NCBI GenBank assembly: GCA_021163805.1
Contig: JAGGTL010000011.1
Location: 1-6,401, forward strand
DNA: 6,401 nt
Direction of reading: 5' to 3'
Source: Candidatus Aenigmatarchaeota archaeon
Lineage (GTDB): Archaea; Aenigmatarchaeota; Aenigmatarchaeia; QMZS01
Position numbers and translations under genes: made by a program. The number at the start of each line of letters is the position of its first letter. Position 1 is the first letter of the stretch. This document shows, piece by piece, positions 1 to 4,860 of the stretch. A model generated the notes under the pieces. That model saw only the letters and a program-made list of their open reading frames with translations, did not search any database and was not told the origin of the DNA.

Positions 1-22
1 GAAATAAGTAAATTTTATCTGA

Positions 23-107
23 CGCCGAGAGCAGGATTTGAACCTGCGCTCCCAAAAAGGGAACCTGGTCTCAAGCCAGGCGCGTTAGACCGCTCCGCCA
101 TCTCGGC
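23..107 (-). tRNA. tRNA-Ser (anticodon UGA)
   Basis: This is a class II tRNA that decodes UCA serine codons. Read on the minus strand, the 7-bp acceptor stem GCCGAGA/TCTCGGC (101-107 with 24-30) closes the cloverleaf. The anticodon stem CCTGG/CCAGG encloses the loop CTTGAGA, which places UGA at positions 34-36. A long variable arm (CCC, T-rich loop, GGG) is typical of Ser and Leu tRNAs. The T arm is GCAGG-TTCAAAT-CCTGC. The discriminator base is G, as usual for archaeal tRNA-Ser. No CCA end is encoded and I see no intron. A Leu reading would need a shifted anticodon loop that breaks the 5-bp stem, so Ser is preferred. Confidence 0.96.
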
Positions 108-120
108 ATAATATTAATTT

Positions 121-133
121 TTTTATATCTAAA
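121..133 (-). promoter_or_regulatory. TATA-like box of the tRNA-Ser gene
   Basis: Read on the minus strand, this AT-rich stretch contains TTTAGATATAAAA, about 14-26 bases before the first base of the mature tRNA. That is a plausible archaeal box A position if transcription starts at or just before the tRNA. The IS-like direct repeat begins only a few bases farther upstream. Confidence 0.4.
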
Positions 134-135
134 TT

Positions 136-174
136 TTTATTTATCCAAATACCTAAAAGGCTCTGCCTCGGTTG
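136..174 (+). repeat. 39-bp direct repeat, copy 1 (probable IS605-type left end)
   Basis: This matches 1619-1657 at 38 of 39 positions; the one difference is A156 against T1639. It contains the small perfect hairpin AGGC-TCT-GCCT (158-168), of the kind found at subterminal positions of IS200/IS605 ends. It lies 28 bp before the tnpA relic and just upstream of the tRNA-Ser promoter. An attachment-site origin is less likely, because the repeat is on the 5' side of the tRNA and shares no sequence with it. Confidence 0.75.
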
Positions 175-201
175 AGATAAAACCCTACTCTGACTTAAGT
201 T

Positions 202-526
202 ATGGAGATTGAGCATGCACCACATTGCACTTATCGTATAAGATATCATATGATTTTCATAGTGAAATACAGGAAGCAAATGTTACTCAAGAAAGTACCT
301 TTAGAATACTTCAAACAAATTCTCTTAGGTATAGAAAAGAGGCATTGGTTCAAGTTTGATGCTATTGGTGTTAAGAAGAGATTATTTCCACGTGGTAGTT
401 GGAGCATCACCGAGATACTCTCCTTCTGATATTATGAGAATAATCAAGAGCGTTACAGCAAAAAAGATATTTATATGGAAAGGGCAGGGAAAGCATATAT
501 ATCACGAGACTCTATTCCTGGTGTGA
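202..526 (+). pseudogene. tnpA: Frameshifted, truncated IS200/IS605 transposase (TnpA, Y1 HUH family)
   Basis: The first frame (202 to about 378) reads as the N-terminus of IS200-type TnpA, with the strand YHMIFIVKYRKQ and the segment IEKRHWFKFDAIG. Near position 379 the reading shifts by one base. The protein then continues as DYFHVVVGASPRYSPSD and IMRIIKSVTAKKIF, ending at a TGA (524-526). Family knowledge: the enzyme needs an HUH motif for metal binding and a C-terminal catalytic Tyr to cut single-stranded DNA. Here the HUH position reads Tyr-Phe-His, so the first His is lost, and similarity stops after about 100 residues of the usual 130-150. The catalytic Tyr region is missing. The gene is dead by three independent lesions, and no intact helper copy is seen in the window. 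Confidence 0.9.
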
Positions 527-540
527 TATTTTATAAATTA

Positions 541-557
541 ATTTTTATAAATATTTA
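541..557 (+). promoter_or_regulatory. TATA-like promoter of the unknown two-gene unit
   Basis: The sequence TTTATAAATATTTAT lies about 25 bases before the second candidate ATG (576) of the 84-aa gene. Archaeal transcription from it would begin near 570-577. This fits a leaderless mRNA starting at the 576 ATG better than at the 564 ATG. The surrounding DNA is very AT-rich, so this is a positional argument. Confidence 0.45.
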
Positions 558-563
558 TATTTA

Positions 564-818
564 ATGTTTAGTATTATGGAATTTATATCATTAAAAAATG
601 TTTCTCTGAAATCTAAGATATGTTTATTAGAAGGACTGGGATTTAAAACAGATGGTGAGTTTGTATTGGATAAAAACGGCAATAAGGTTTTAGATAAATA
701 CTTAGAAATACCTATAAAAATAGATAATATGGTCATATTACCTGGAAGTACAATAATATTAGATGATAATGAGTTTAGCCTTTCTAAATATATAGAAGAA
801 TATGGGGACTTCGCTTGA
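564..818 (+). CDS. Unknown 84-aa protein, first gene of an overlapping pair
   Basis: I do not assign a function. The product is a small soluble protein with no signal peptide or membrane segment. It has a helical N-terminus (LKSKICLLEGLGFK), a short hairpin-like stretch FVLDKNGNKVLDKY, and a patterned C-terminal half with VILPGSTIILDD. The regular hydrophobic spacing and the GNK and PGST turns look like a real folded domain. An alternative start at Met5 (576) fits the promoter position better and would give 80 aa. The last 17 bases overlap the start of the 233-aa gene in another frame, implying translational coupling and a joint role. Its place behind a dead transposase suggests horizontal acquisition. 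An antitoxin-like or regulatory partner is possible but unsupported by any motif. Confidence 0.72.
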   Translation: MFSIMEFISLKNVSLKSKICLLEGLGFKTDGEFVLDKNGNKVLDKYLEIPIKIDNMVILPGSTIILDDNEFSLSKYIEEYGDFA

Positions 819-1503
819 AGGAACCTCAAACAGTCCTATAGAAGATGCTGCTAAAGGCATCACTAAAGGTTTTTTAGAATGGTCCTCAAAAGCTATTGCA
901 GATTATATTAATAAATTAAAAAATAAAGAGTTAGCATTTATTCAAGACGAAAAGACTATCAAATTAGTAAGGGAGATCTATAATGCAGGGGAGGTAAAGT
1001 TTTATGATACTTACATAAATGACAAGGAGCTCCTTTTCTTGGCAAAAATGGGGATAACATTAAGGAGGTTAGAAGAAAATGATGAAAAAGATAAATTAAT
1101 GAATCTCCGAGACAAAATATATAGACAATATGATGTTAATGGGCTCCATATAGCGCAATTCGTTCAAAATGGAATCTTAAATAGATATATAGGGATTTTA
1201 ATTGAGAGAATGACAACATTGGATAAATTCCAAGAAGATTTATTAGACCTTTTACAAAATATAGATAAATATGTTTTATTTGTTGAAGGGTTGAGTAGGA
1301 CCCGAGATATGATACAAAAAGCAGTAACTATTGTAAACGCTCATAATCCTTCAATATTTATTGTTTCAGGTATAGGTCCTGCAGCAGAGATTGTAAGAGA
1401 ATCAGAAGATAGACTGAAAGAATTTTTGCGAGAATATGATTTAGAAAAAATGAGTAGTGGCAAAAAAGAAATTTTATTCTTTAAGAAGGTTTTAAGTTTC
1501 TAA
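802..1503 (+). CDS. Unknown 233-aa mostly helical protein, second gene of the pair
   Basis: I do not recognise a named family. The ATG at 802 lies inside the end of the upstream gene; the next in-frame Met is residue 83, so this start is preferred. Residues 1-20 (GTSLEGTSN, then EDAAKGITKG) resemble a glycine/serine-rich lead into an amphipathic helix. Residues 45-160 are charged and helical, with a distinctive core GLHIAQFVQNGILNRYIG (114-131). Residues 184-200 (SIFIVSGIGPAAEIVRE) read as a buried strand, a Gly turn and a helix, as in Rossmann-like folds, but no nucleotide-binding signature is complete. There is no transmembrane segment and no nuclease, protease or HEPN motif. The ORF is intact and ends just before a terminator-like hairpin, so this looks like a functional gene pair in an otherwise decayed element. 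Confidence 0.8.
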   Translation: MGTSLEGTSNSPIEDAAKGITKGFLEWSSKAIADYINKLKNKELAFIQDEKTIKLVREIYNAGEVKFYDTYINDKELLFLAKMGITLRRLEENDEKDKLMNLRDKIYRQYDVNGLHIAQFVQNGILNRYIGILIERMTTLDKFQEDLLDLLQNIDKYVLFVEGLSRTRDMIQKAVTIVNAHNPSIFIVSGIGPAAEIVRESEDRLKEFLREYDLEKMSSGKKEILFFKKVLSF

Positions 1504-1539
1504 TGAAAAAACCTAAGATATACCTAGCAAATAAGATTT

Positions 1540-1560
1540 TTCTCATTAGAGAATGTTTTT
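1540..1560 (+). terminator. Hairpin plus T-tract after the two-gene unit
   Basis: A 5-bp stem TTCTC/GAGAA with loop ATTA (1540-1553) is followed by TGTTTTT. It lies 37 bases after the stop of the 233-aa gene and closes its transcription unit. The stem is AT-rich and weak, but archaeal termination depends mainly on the T-tract. Confidence 0.5.
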
Positions 1561-1584
1561 GATTTGATGAAATTCTAAGGAGTA

Positions 1585-1617
1585 AATTCAAACCACCGTC
1601 CTTGTGGCGTTTTTTAC
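1585..1617 (+). other. IS605-type right-end-like motif
   Basis: The segment beginning ATTCAAACCACCG, then CGTCCTTGTGG and ending TTTTTTAC, resembles right-end sequences of archaeal IS605-type elements. There a TTCAA-containing segment and a GC-rich hairpin precede the cleavage site. Here the stem is poor: either CCAC/GTGG (1593-1596 with 1604-1607) or CGTC/GGCG (1597-1600 with 1606-1609). It directly abuts the second copy of the 39-bp repeat. The assignment rests on recalled family appearance and position only. Confidence 0.35.
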
Positions 1618-1618
1618 A

Positions 1619-1657
1619 TTTATTTATCCAAATACCTATAAGGCTCTGCCTCGGTTG
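1619..1657 (+). repeat. 39-bp direct repeat, copy 2
   Basis: This is the second copy of the repeat at 136-174, with a single mismatch and the same AGGC-TCT-GCCT hairpin (1641-1651). No transposase gene follows it. It is either the left end of a second, deleted element or one boundary of a composite unit with copy 1 as the other. Sequence identity stops at both edges. Confidence 0.75.
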
Positions 1658-1687
1658 GAAGGTTCATTTAATTCTCTTGTTTGGTGT

Positions 1688-1725
1688 GGGCAATTCTAAA
1701 ACTGTTTGAAGCCGTTTAATTGCCC
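1688..1725 (+). repeat. Strong inverted repeat (hairpin) upstream of the cold-shock relic
   Basis: A perfect 8-bp outer stem GGGCAATT/AATTGCCC (1688-1695 with 1718-1725) and an inner 4-bp stem AAAC/GTTT (1699-1702 with 1714-1717) leave an 11-base loop. There is no T-tract after it, so it is not a standard terminator. It could be a residual IS end hairpin or an element upstream of the cold-shock promoter. Confidence 0.6.
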
Positions 1726-1781
1726 GTTTCCAGGTCATTTAGCACCTTTTAAAGTTTGAATACAATTATTATTAGGTAAAA

Positions 1782-1958
1782 ATGATTGAAGGAACTGTTA
1801 AATTCTTCAATACCTTGAAGAACTTTGGTTTTATAACTGGAGACGATGGAAAAGAATATCTTGTTCATTCAAGTGGATTGAAGGAAGGAGATAAGGTCTC
1901 TTTTTAAGCAGTGAAAGGAGACAAAGGAATCAGAGCAGAAGACGTAGAGAGAGTCTAG
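1782..1958 (+). pseudogene. Cold-shock domain protein interrupted by an in-frame TAA
   Basis: The frame reads MIEGTVKFFNTLKNFGFITG, then GDDGKEYLVHSSGLKEGDKVSF, then TAA (1905-1907), then AVKGDKGIRAEDVERV and TAG. It is a CspA-type RNA/DNA-binding OB fold with RNP1 (FGFI) and RNP2 (LVH). Where the stop falls, related proteins have an acidic residue (VSFE-AV type), so one G-to-T change of GAA explains it. The frame after the stop is still well conserved. The product would be 41 aa and lack the last strands of the barrel. The whole frame is 58 codons, shorter than the usual 65-70, with a shortened loop before DKVSF. An AGGT ribosome-binding site (1774-1777) and a possible TATA element (TTTTAAAG, about 1747-1754) precede it. 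Recent inactivation or a sequencing error is likelier than readthrough. Confidence 0.85.
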
Positions 1959-1961
1959 TAC

Positions 1962-2585
1962 TTAATTTGCTAAATTGTTTGTGGTTTCATTTACATCTTG
2001 CTTTAGAAATTTATCTTTGAGTCCAGATAAGTGATATCTGAGTTTTCGATAAAAAAACAGAAATTCCTGCGTTTCTTTTTGTATGTAATCAAGAATTTTA
2101 TTATATTCTCCATCATTATACCATACAGGAACTATTGCTCCGGAATGTTCCTTTCCTGTGAATTTATCCAAACCACAACCTTTAAAATTGAATCCGTTCA
2201 TCGCCAAACATATTGGTTTTATATCTATTACAGGCAAATTATGATAAATAAACCAGTTATCATAATGGATTCCGTAAATTCTGGCTCTATGCTTGAATAT
2301 TCCCAAATCAAAATAAATATTGAAACCAACAGGAATAAATTTCCATTTATTTTCAGGGCATAGAATTTTTGAAAATTTTTTGATAATATTTTCTTCCGAA
2401 GACTCCCATTCTTTTAGAATTATTAAATCGCCAACCGGACCCCCATACTTTCCTATCCTCTGGTATTGGATTGTTATAATTTTGTATTTTTCCGGGTTAA
2501 AAGAAACATTCTCACCTTTTCTTAATTTTTCCACAATTTCCGGATCGGTACATCCCACTTCGGTATCAAGATAATATTCAGACAT
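1962..2585 (-). CDS. Predicted DEDDy-type 3'-5' exonuclease (DnaQ/PolB-exonuclease-like)
   Basis: The product is a 207-aa RNase H-fold nuclease candidate that would remove 3' nucleotides by two-metal catalysis. ExoI is YYLDTE near the N-terminus (Asp7, Glu9). A central strand IITIQYQRI (36-44) follows. ExoII is VGFNIYFDL with Asn89 and Asp93, and the VIDI segment includes Asp121. ExoIII fits DYIQKETQEF, where Tyr167 and Glu171 give YxxxE in place of the usual YxxxD. The length and single-domain form match stand-alone exonuclease-like proteins; there is no polymerase or helicase domain. The gene starts inside the end of its upstream paralogue (8-bp overlap) behind GGAAG, so the two are co-translated. 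It converges with the cold-shock relic with only 3 bp between stops. The substrate is unknown. Confidence 0.7.
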   Translation of the reverse strand: MSEYYLDTEVGCTDPEIVEKLRKGENVSFNPEKYKIITIQYQRIGKYGGPVGDLIILKEWESSEENIIKKFSKILCPENKWKFIPVGFNIYFDLGIFKHRARIYGIHYDNWFIYHNLPVIDIKPICLAMNGFNFKGCGLDKFTGKEHSGAIVPVWYNDGEYNKILDYIQKETQEFLFFYRKLRYHLSGLKDKFLKQDVNETTNNLAN

Positions 2586-3072
2586 ATTCTTCCGTAATTT
2601 TTAAATACAATTTTTCAGAAGCCCGCAAATTTTTTATAACACCATCTTCCATTCTCTTATAATCTCTCTTATTATAAAAATCCATAATTTTTTCTTTTGG
2701 GATGGTCTCAATATTGTATTTTTTGCAATAATATCCAAAACCTTTTATTTCTTTTTTCAAAAAAGTCAAAATTGCGAATAAGTCCAGAATATTTGCCCTG
2801 TTTAATTTTAAAAAAAAATCATCAAATTTTTCCATAGAAGAAAGTTTTAATAATAAAAGAGGTAGGTCAAATTTCAGTATATTATAACCGACAAATATTT
2901 TGTCATTTTCTTTTAGAAACCAGTCTCTAAAATTTTGAAGGAGATTTTTCTCACAAGTAAATTTCCAGCATCTCCAGATTCTTATGTCATCAATACCTTT
3001 TCTCTTAATCTGAATGGTTAATATTTTTGTAGAGCAAGATATTTCTTTAGTCTGGATATTTAGAAATATCAT
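2578..3072 (-). CDS. Predicted catalytically dead paralogue of the DEDDy exonuclease
   Basis: The product is a 164-aa protein with the same fold pattern as its downstream neighbour. It has an N-terminal strand IFLNIQT, a second strand KILTIQIKRK (16-25), an ExoII segment VGYNILKFDLP with Asn64 and Asp69, an ILDLFAIL helix, and a C-terminal helix KNLRASEKLY. The ExoI Asp and Glu are Asn5 and Gln7. Residues 131-159 align without gaps to 154-182 of the neighbour, where Tyr and Glu of ExoIII become Gly144 and Asn148. The catalytic acids are therefore mostly replaced by amides, so metal-dependent hydrolysis is not expected. The frame is intact, so a structural or nucleic-acid-binding subunit is more likely than decay. 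The start is well defined: an in-frame stop lies two codons upstream. Confidence 0.65.
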   Translation of the reverse strand: MIFLNIQTKEISCSTKILTIQIKRKGIDDIRIWRCWKFTCEKNLLQNFRDWFLKENDKIFVGYNILKFDLPLLLLKLSSMEKFDDFFLKLNRANILDLFAILTFLKKEIKGFGYYCKKYNIETIPKEKIMDFYNKRDYKRMEDGVIKNLRASEKLYLKITEEYV

Positions 3073-3099
3073 AATTTATAGTTTATTAGAGATATAATT
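3073..3099. promoter_or_regulatory. 27-bp shared divergent promoter region
   Basis: Start codons of the exonuclease-like operon (minus) and rfcS (plus) are only 27 bp apart. Reading plus, ATTTATAG (about 3074-3081) is centred 23 bases before the rfcS ATG. Reading minus, AATTATAT (about 3092-3099) is centred 23 bases before the other ATG. Each fits a TATA box for a leaderless mRNA, and the two initiation complexes would overlap. A weak GAGAT ahead of rfcS could act as a ribosome-binding site if a short leader exists. Confidence 0.45.
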
Positions 3100-4035
3100 A
3101 TGTTTGAACTCTGGACGGAAAAATACAGGCCAAAAAAACTCGATGAGATAATTGGTCAGGACGAAACCATTAAAAGATTAAAAGCATTTGTTTCGAAGGG
3201 TTATATTCCAAATTTGCTGTTTGCGGGAATGCAGGGGACTGGCAAGACCAGCACAGCTCTAACTTTGGTTAATGAACTCTTTGGAAATACGGAAAATTTT
3301 GTTGAGTTGAATGCAAGCGATGAAAGGGGTATAGATACGATTAGAATAAAAATTAAGGATTTTGCGAGGACCAAACCCATTGGAAACGCAAGTTTCAAGA
3401 TCATTTTGCTGGACGAAGCCGATGCTTTAACAAAAGATGCACAACAGGCTTTGAGGAGAACAATGGAAAATTATTCCGAAACTTGCAGATTTATTCTGGA
3501 TTGCAATTATTCCTCAAAATTGATTGAGCCGATCCAGTCAAGATGCGTAATTTTCCGATTTAAACCTTTAAATAAGGAAGATATCAAAAAATATCTTAAA
3601 AAGATAGAGAAAGAAGAGAACCTAAAAATAGGAGAAGATGCCATAAAAGCAATTTTTGTAGAGTGTGGAGGAGATTTGAGAAGAGCAACAAATATTTTGC
3701 AAGCTTGTGCTTCAATAAACAAGGAAATATCCGAAGATATCGTTCTTAAAGTTATAGGAAAAGCAAGGAGCAAAGATGTCGAGGAATTGCTAAAACTCGC
3801 AATAAATGGAAATTTTCTGGATTCAAGAAAAAAACTTTACAATCTGATGATAGAGCAGGGAGTCAGTCCGGATGATTTGCTGAAACAAATTTATTCTCAG
3901 ATTTTTGAACTGGAAATAAGTGATAATGAAAAACTGAGAATTATAAAACTGCTTGCCGATTATGAATTTAGAATTGTTGAGGGCTCAAATCCATTAATTC
4001 AGGTTGAGGCATTTCTTGCGAGTTTGAAAGAATGA
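3100..4035 (+). CDS. rfcS: Replication factor C small subunit (clamp loader ATPase)
   Basis: RfcS forms, with the large subunit, the pentamer that opens the PCNA ring and loads it on primed DNA using ATP. The 311-aa protein is near full family length (about 315-330). Visible in order are the N-terminal WTEKYRPKKLDEIIGQ segment, Walker A GMQGTGKT (43-50, with Met-Gln where Pro-Pro is usual), ELNASDERGID (69-79), Walker B LLDEADAL (103-110), QQALRRTME (115-123), sensor 1 CNYSSK (135-140), the SRC arginine finger (147-149), and sensor 2 GGDLRRA (190-196). The C-terminal helical collar follows and is complete. There is no intein or PIP box; the latter belongs to the large subunit. The ATG at 3100 puts the conserved N-terminus at residue 3. 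It is divergent from the exonuclease-like pair, and the large subunit is not in the window. Confidence 0.97.
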   Translation: MFELWTEKYRPKKLDEIIGQDETIKRLKAFVSKGYIPNLLFAGMQGTGKTSTALTLVNELFGNTENFVELNASDERGIDTIRIKIKDFARTKPIGNASFKIILLDEADALTKDAQQALRRTMENYSETCRFILDCNYSSKLIEPIQSRCVIFRFKPLNKEDIKKYLKKIEKEENLKIGEDAIKAIFVECGGDLRRATNILQACASINKEISEDIVLKVIGKARSKDVEELLKLAINGNFLDSRKKLYNLMIEQGVSPDDLLKQIYSQIFELEISDNEKLRIIKLLADYEFRIVEGSNPLIQVEAFLASLKE

Positions 4036-4101
4036 ATAAATGATGGAACCGATATCTCAAATATTTGCATATCTATTATATATTGGTGAGAAAATCTGAG
4101 A

Positions 4102-4133
4102 AAAGATATTGTTATATCTCCAACAAAATCTTT
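4102..4133 (+). terminator. Hairpin downstream of rfcS, followed by T-rich DNA
   Basis: The arms AAAGATATTGTT and AACAAAATCTTT pair at 11 of 12 positions around an 8-base loop (4114-4121), 67 bases after the rfcS stop. T-runs follow at 4172-4177 and 4196-4200, with C/T-rich DNA between. Together they are the likely termination region for rfcS. The rest of 4036-4248 holds only a 19-codon open frame and no recognisable gene. Confidence 0.5.
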
Positions 4134-4248
4134 GTTCATGTATTTTCTGTATCTGTTTAACAATCTTTAAATTTTTTGTAAATTTCTCTTTCTTGTTTTT
4201 CAACCAGTAGAATAATCCCTTTAATTATAAGACAATCAATTGTGGGAT

Positions 4249-4520
4249 GTGTGGAGCAGCCCCGGTCGATAACCAAATCAGCAGAAGTTTACTCTTTAAT
4301 TCTCCTCCACCCAGTTAACCCAGAAGCATAATTTTCATTATTTACCCTTGCTTTCTTCCGAACCTGGGGGATTCATAATGAAAACCACCTTCTGGGGCTG
4401 GGCTTCTCAGTTGAATTAAAGAGGCTTCTGCCAATTTGGATACCTTCCAGGATTTTTGACTCCCGCTATAGACGATTTCGGGTTACAGGCTACGCCTAAC
4501 AGCCCAGTCTAGCTCCACAC
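4249..4520 (-). ncRNA. Signal recognition particle RNA (7S RNA), archaeal type
   Basis: This is the RNA scaffold of SRP, which binds SRP54 and targets nascent membrane and secreted proteins. On the minus strand the ends pair as GTGTGGAGC/GCTCCACAC (helix 1). The Alu domain contains TGTAAC (4487-4482) followed by a CCGAAA stretch. Helix 5 is long and clear, including CTCTTTAATTC/GAATTAAAGAG (4292-4302 with 4413-4423) and GCAGAAG/CTTCTGC. Helix 8 has the stem TTTTCATTAT/ATAATGAAAA. Its apical SRP54 site runs CCCAGGTTC-GGAA-GAAAGCA (about 4368-4349), with the conserved GGAA tetraloop and AGCA side of the asymmetric loop. At about 272 nt it is shorter than the usual 300 or so, and I cannot fold a normal helix 6. 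Confidence 0.93.
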
Positions 4521-4534
4521 AATAATAACTGTTT

Positions 4535-4550
4535 AAATTATATTAATTTA
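4535..4550 (-). promoter_or_regulatory. TATA-like promoter of the SRP RNA
   Basis: Read on the minus strand, TAAATTAATATAATTT is centred about 22 bases before the first paired base of the SRP RNA. That is the expected place for an archaeal TATA box. A GC-rich patch (CCGGCGACG on the same strand) lies just upstream. Confidence 0.55.
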
Positions 4551-4833
4551 TCGTCGCCGGACTTTGTTGGAGACTTATAATAAATCAGGCCATTTTTACG
4601 ATTTAATGGGATTAAAATCTGAGAGTTAATGAAAACTTGTTTAGAAAATCAAGATATAACTTGTTCTAATAACTTCTTGCTTGTTTGCCTTTTCTTTAAT
4701 TTTTAGATTCCATTCTCACAACTCGAATTTATAACTCAATAAATTTTCTGCATGATTTTTGTCTTTTACCATTCAAGATTCCCTTTATCATCAAATTTGA
4801 TTGGAAAATTCAAATCAGTGAAAAATTGATATA
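4551..4833. other. Intergenic stretch without a recognisable gene
   Basis: This AT-rich interval lies between the divergent SRP RNA and aRF1 promoters. The only structure I can support is a small imperfect hairpin, GATTTAAT/ATTAAAATC around GGG with one bulge (4600-4619). I see no open frame of gene size on either strand, no C/D or H/ACA guide RNA pattern and no tRNA. Confidence 0.5.
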
Positions 4834-4842
4834 TCTATAAAA
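4834..4842 (+). promoter_or_regulatory. TATA-like box of the aRF1 gene
   Basis: TCTATAAAA is centred 23 bases before the aRF1 ATG, so transcription should begin at or very near the start codon. No purine-rich ribosome-binding site lies before the ATG, only A/T. Both facts point to a leaderless mRNA. Confidence 0.6.
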
Positions 4843-4860
4843 TTCAAATTATATTAAAAA

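Larger units (their letters stand above)
136..1618 (+). mobile_element. Decayed IS200/IS605-type element with a two-gene cargo (inferred)
   Basis: The inferred unit runs from a left-end-like repeat at 136, through a broken Y1 transposase gene, to a right-end-like motif ending near 1617. Directly seen are the repeat copies at 136-174 and 1619-1657, the tnpA relic, and the absence of any tnpB. Family knowledge: IS605-type elements lack terminal inverted repeats, carry short subterminal hairpins, and usually encode tnpA with or without tnpB. Inference: two unknown genes at 564-1503 occupy the tnpB position. They could be true cargo, or they could have arrived separately. The exact ends are not proven, and the transposase is certainly dead. 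Confidence 0.4.

Noticed and set aside
23..174. Possibility that the 39-bp repeats are tRNA attachment sites (attL/attR)
   Set aside because: The repeat lies upstream of the 5' end of the tRNA and shares no sequence with it. No integrase is present, and a tnpA relic explains it better.
85..279. 64-codon open frame on the minus strand
   Set aside because: It overlaps the tRNA-Ser gene, the 39-bp repeat and the tnpA relic, and its translation has no protein-like pattern.
545..829. 94-codon open frame on the minus strand
   Set aside because: It is the antisense of the 84-aa gene. Its low-complexity Ser/Leu/Ile-rich product is typical of a shadow frame.
2031..2574. Two plus-strand open frames (110 and 84 codons)
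   Set aside because: They lie antisense to the exonuclease-like gene, which carries recognisable motifs. The plus-strand products do not.
3201..3773. Minus-strand open frames of 67 and 88 codons
   Set aside because: They are antisense to the rfcS ATPase core.
4740..4815. C/D-box guide RNA on the minus strand, from a TGATGA-like motif
   Set aside because: A box C-like match is present, but no CTGA box D or D' occurs at suitable spacing and no terminal stem is seen.
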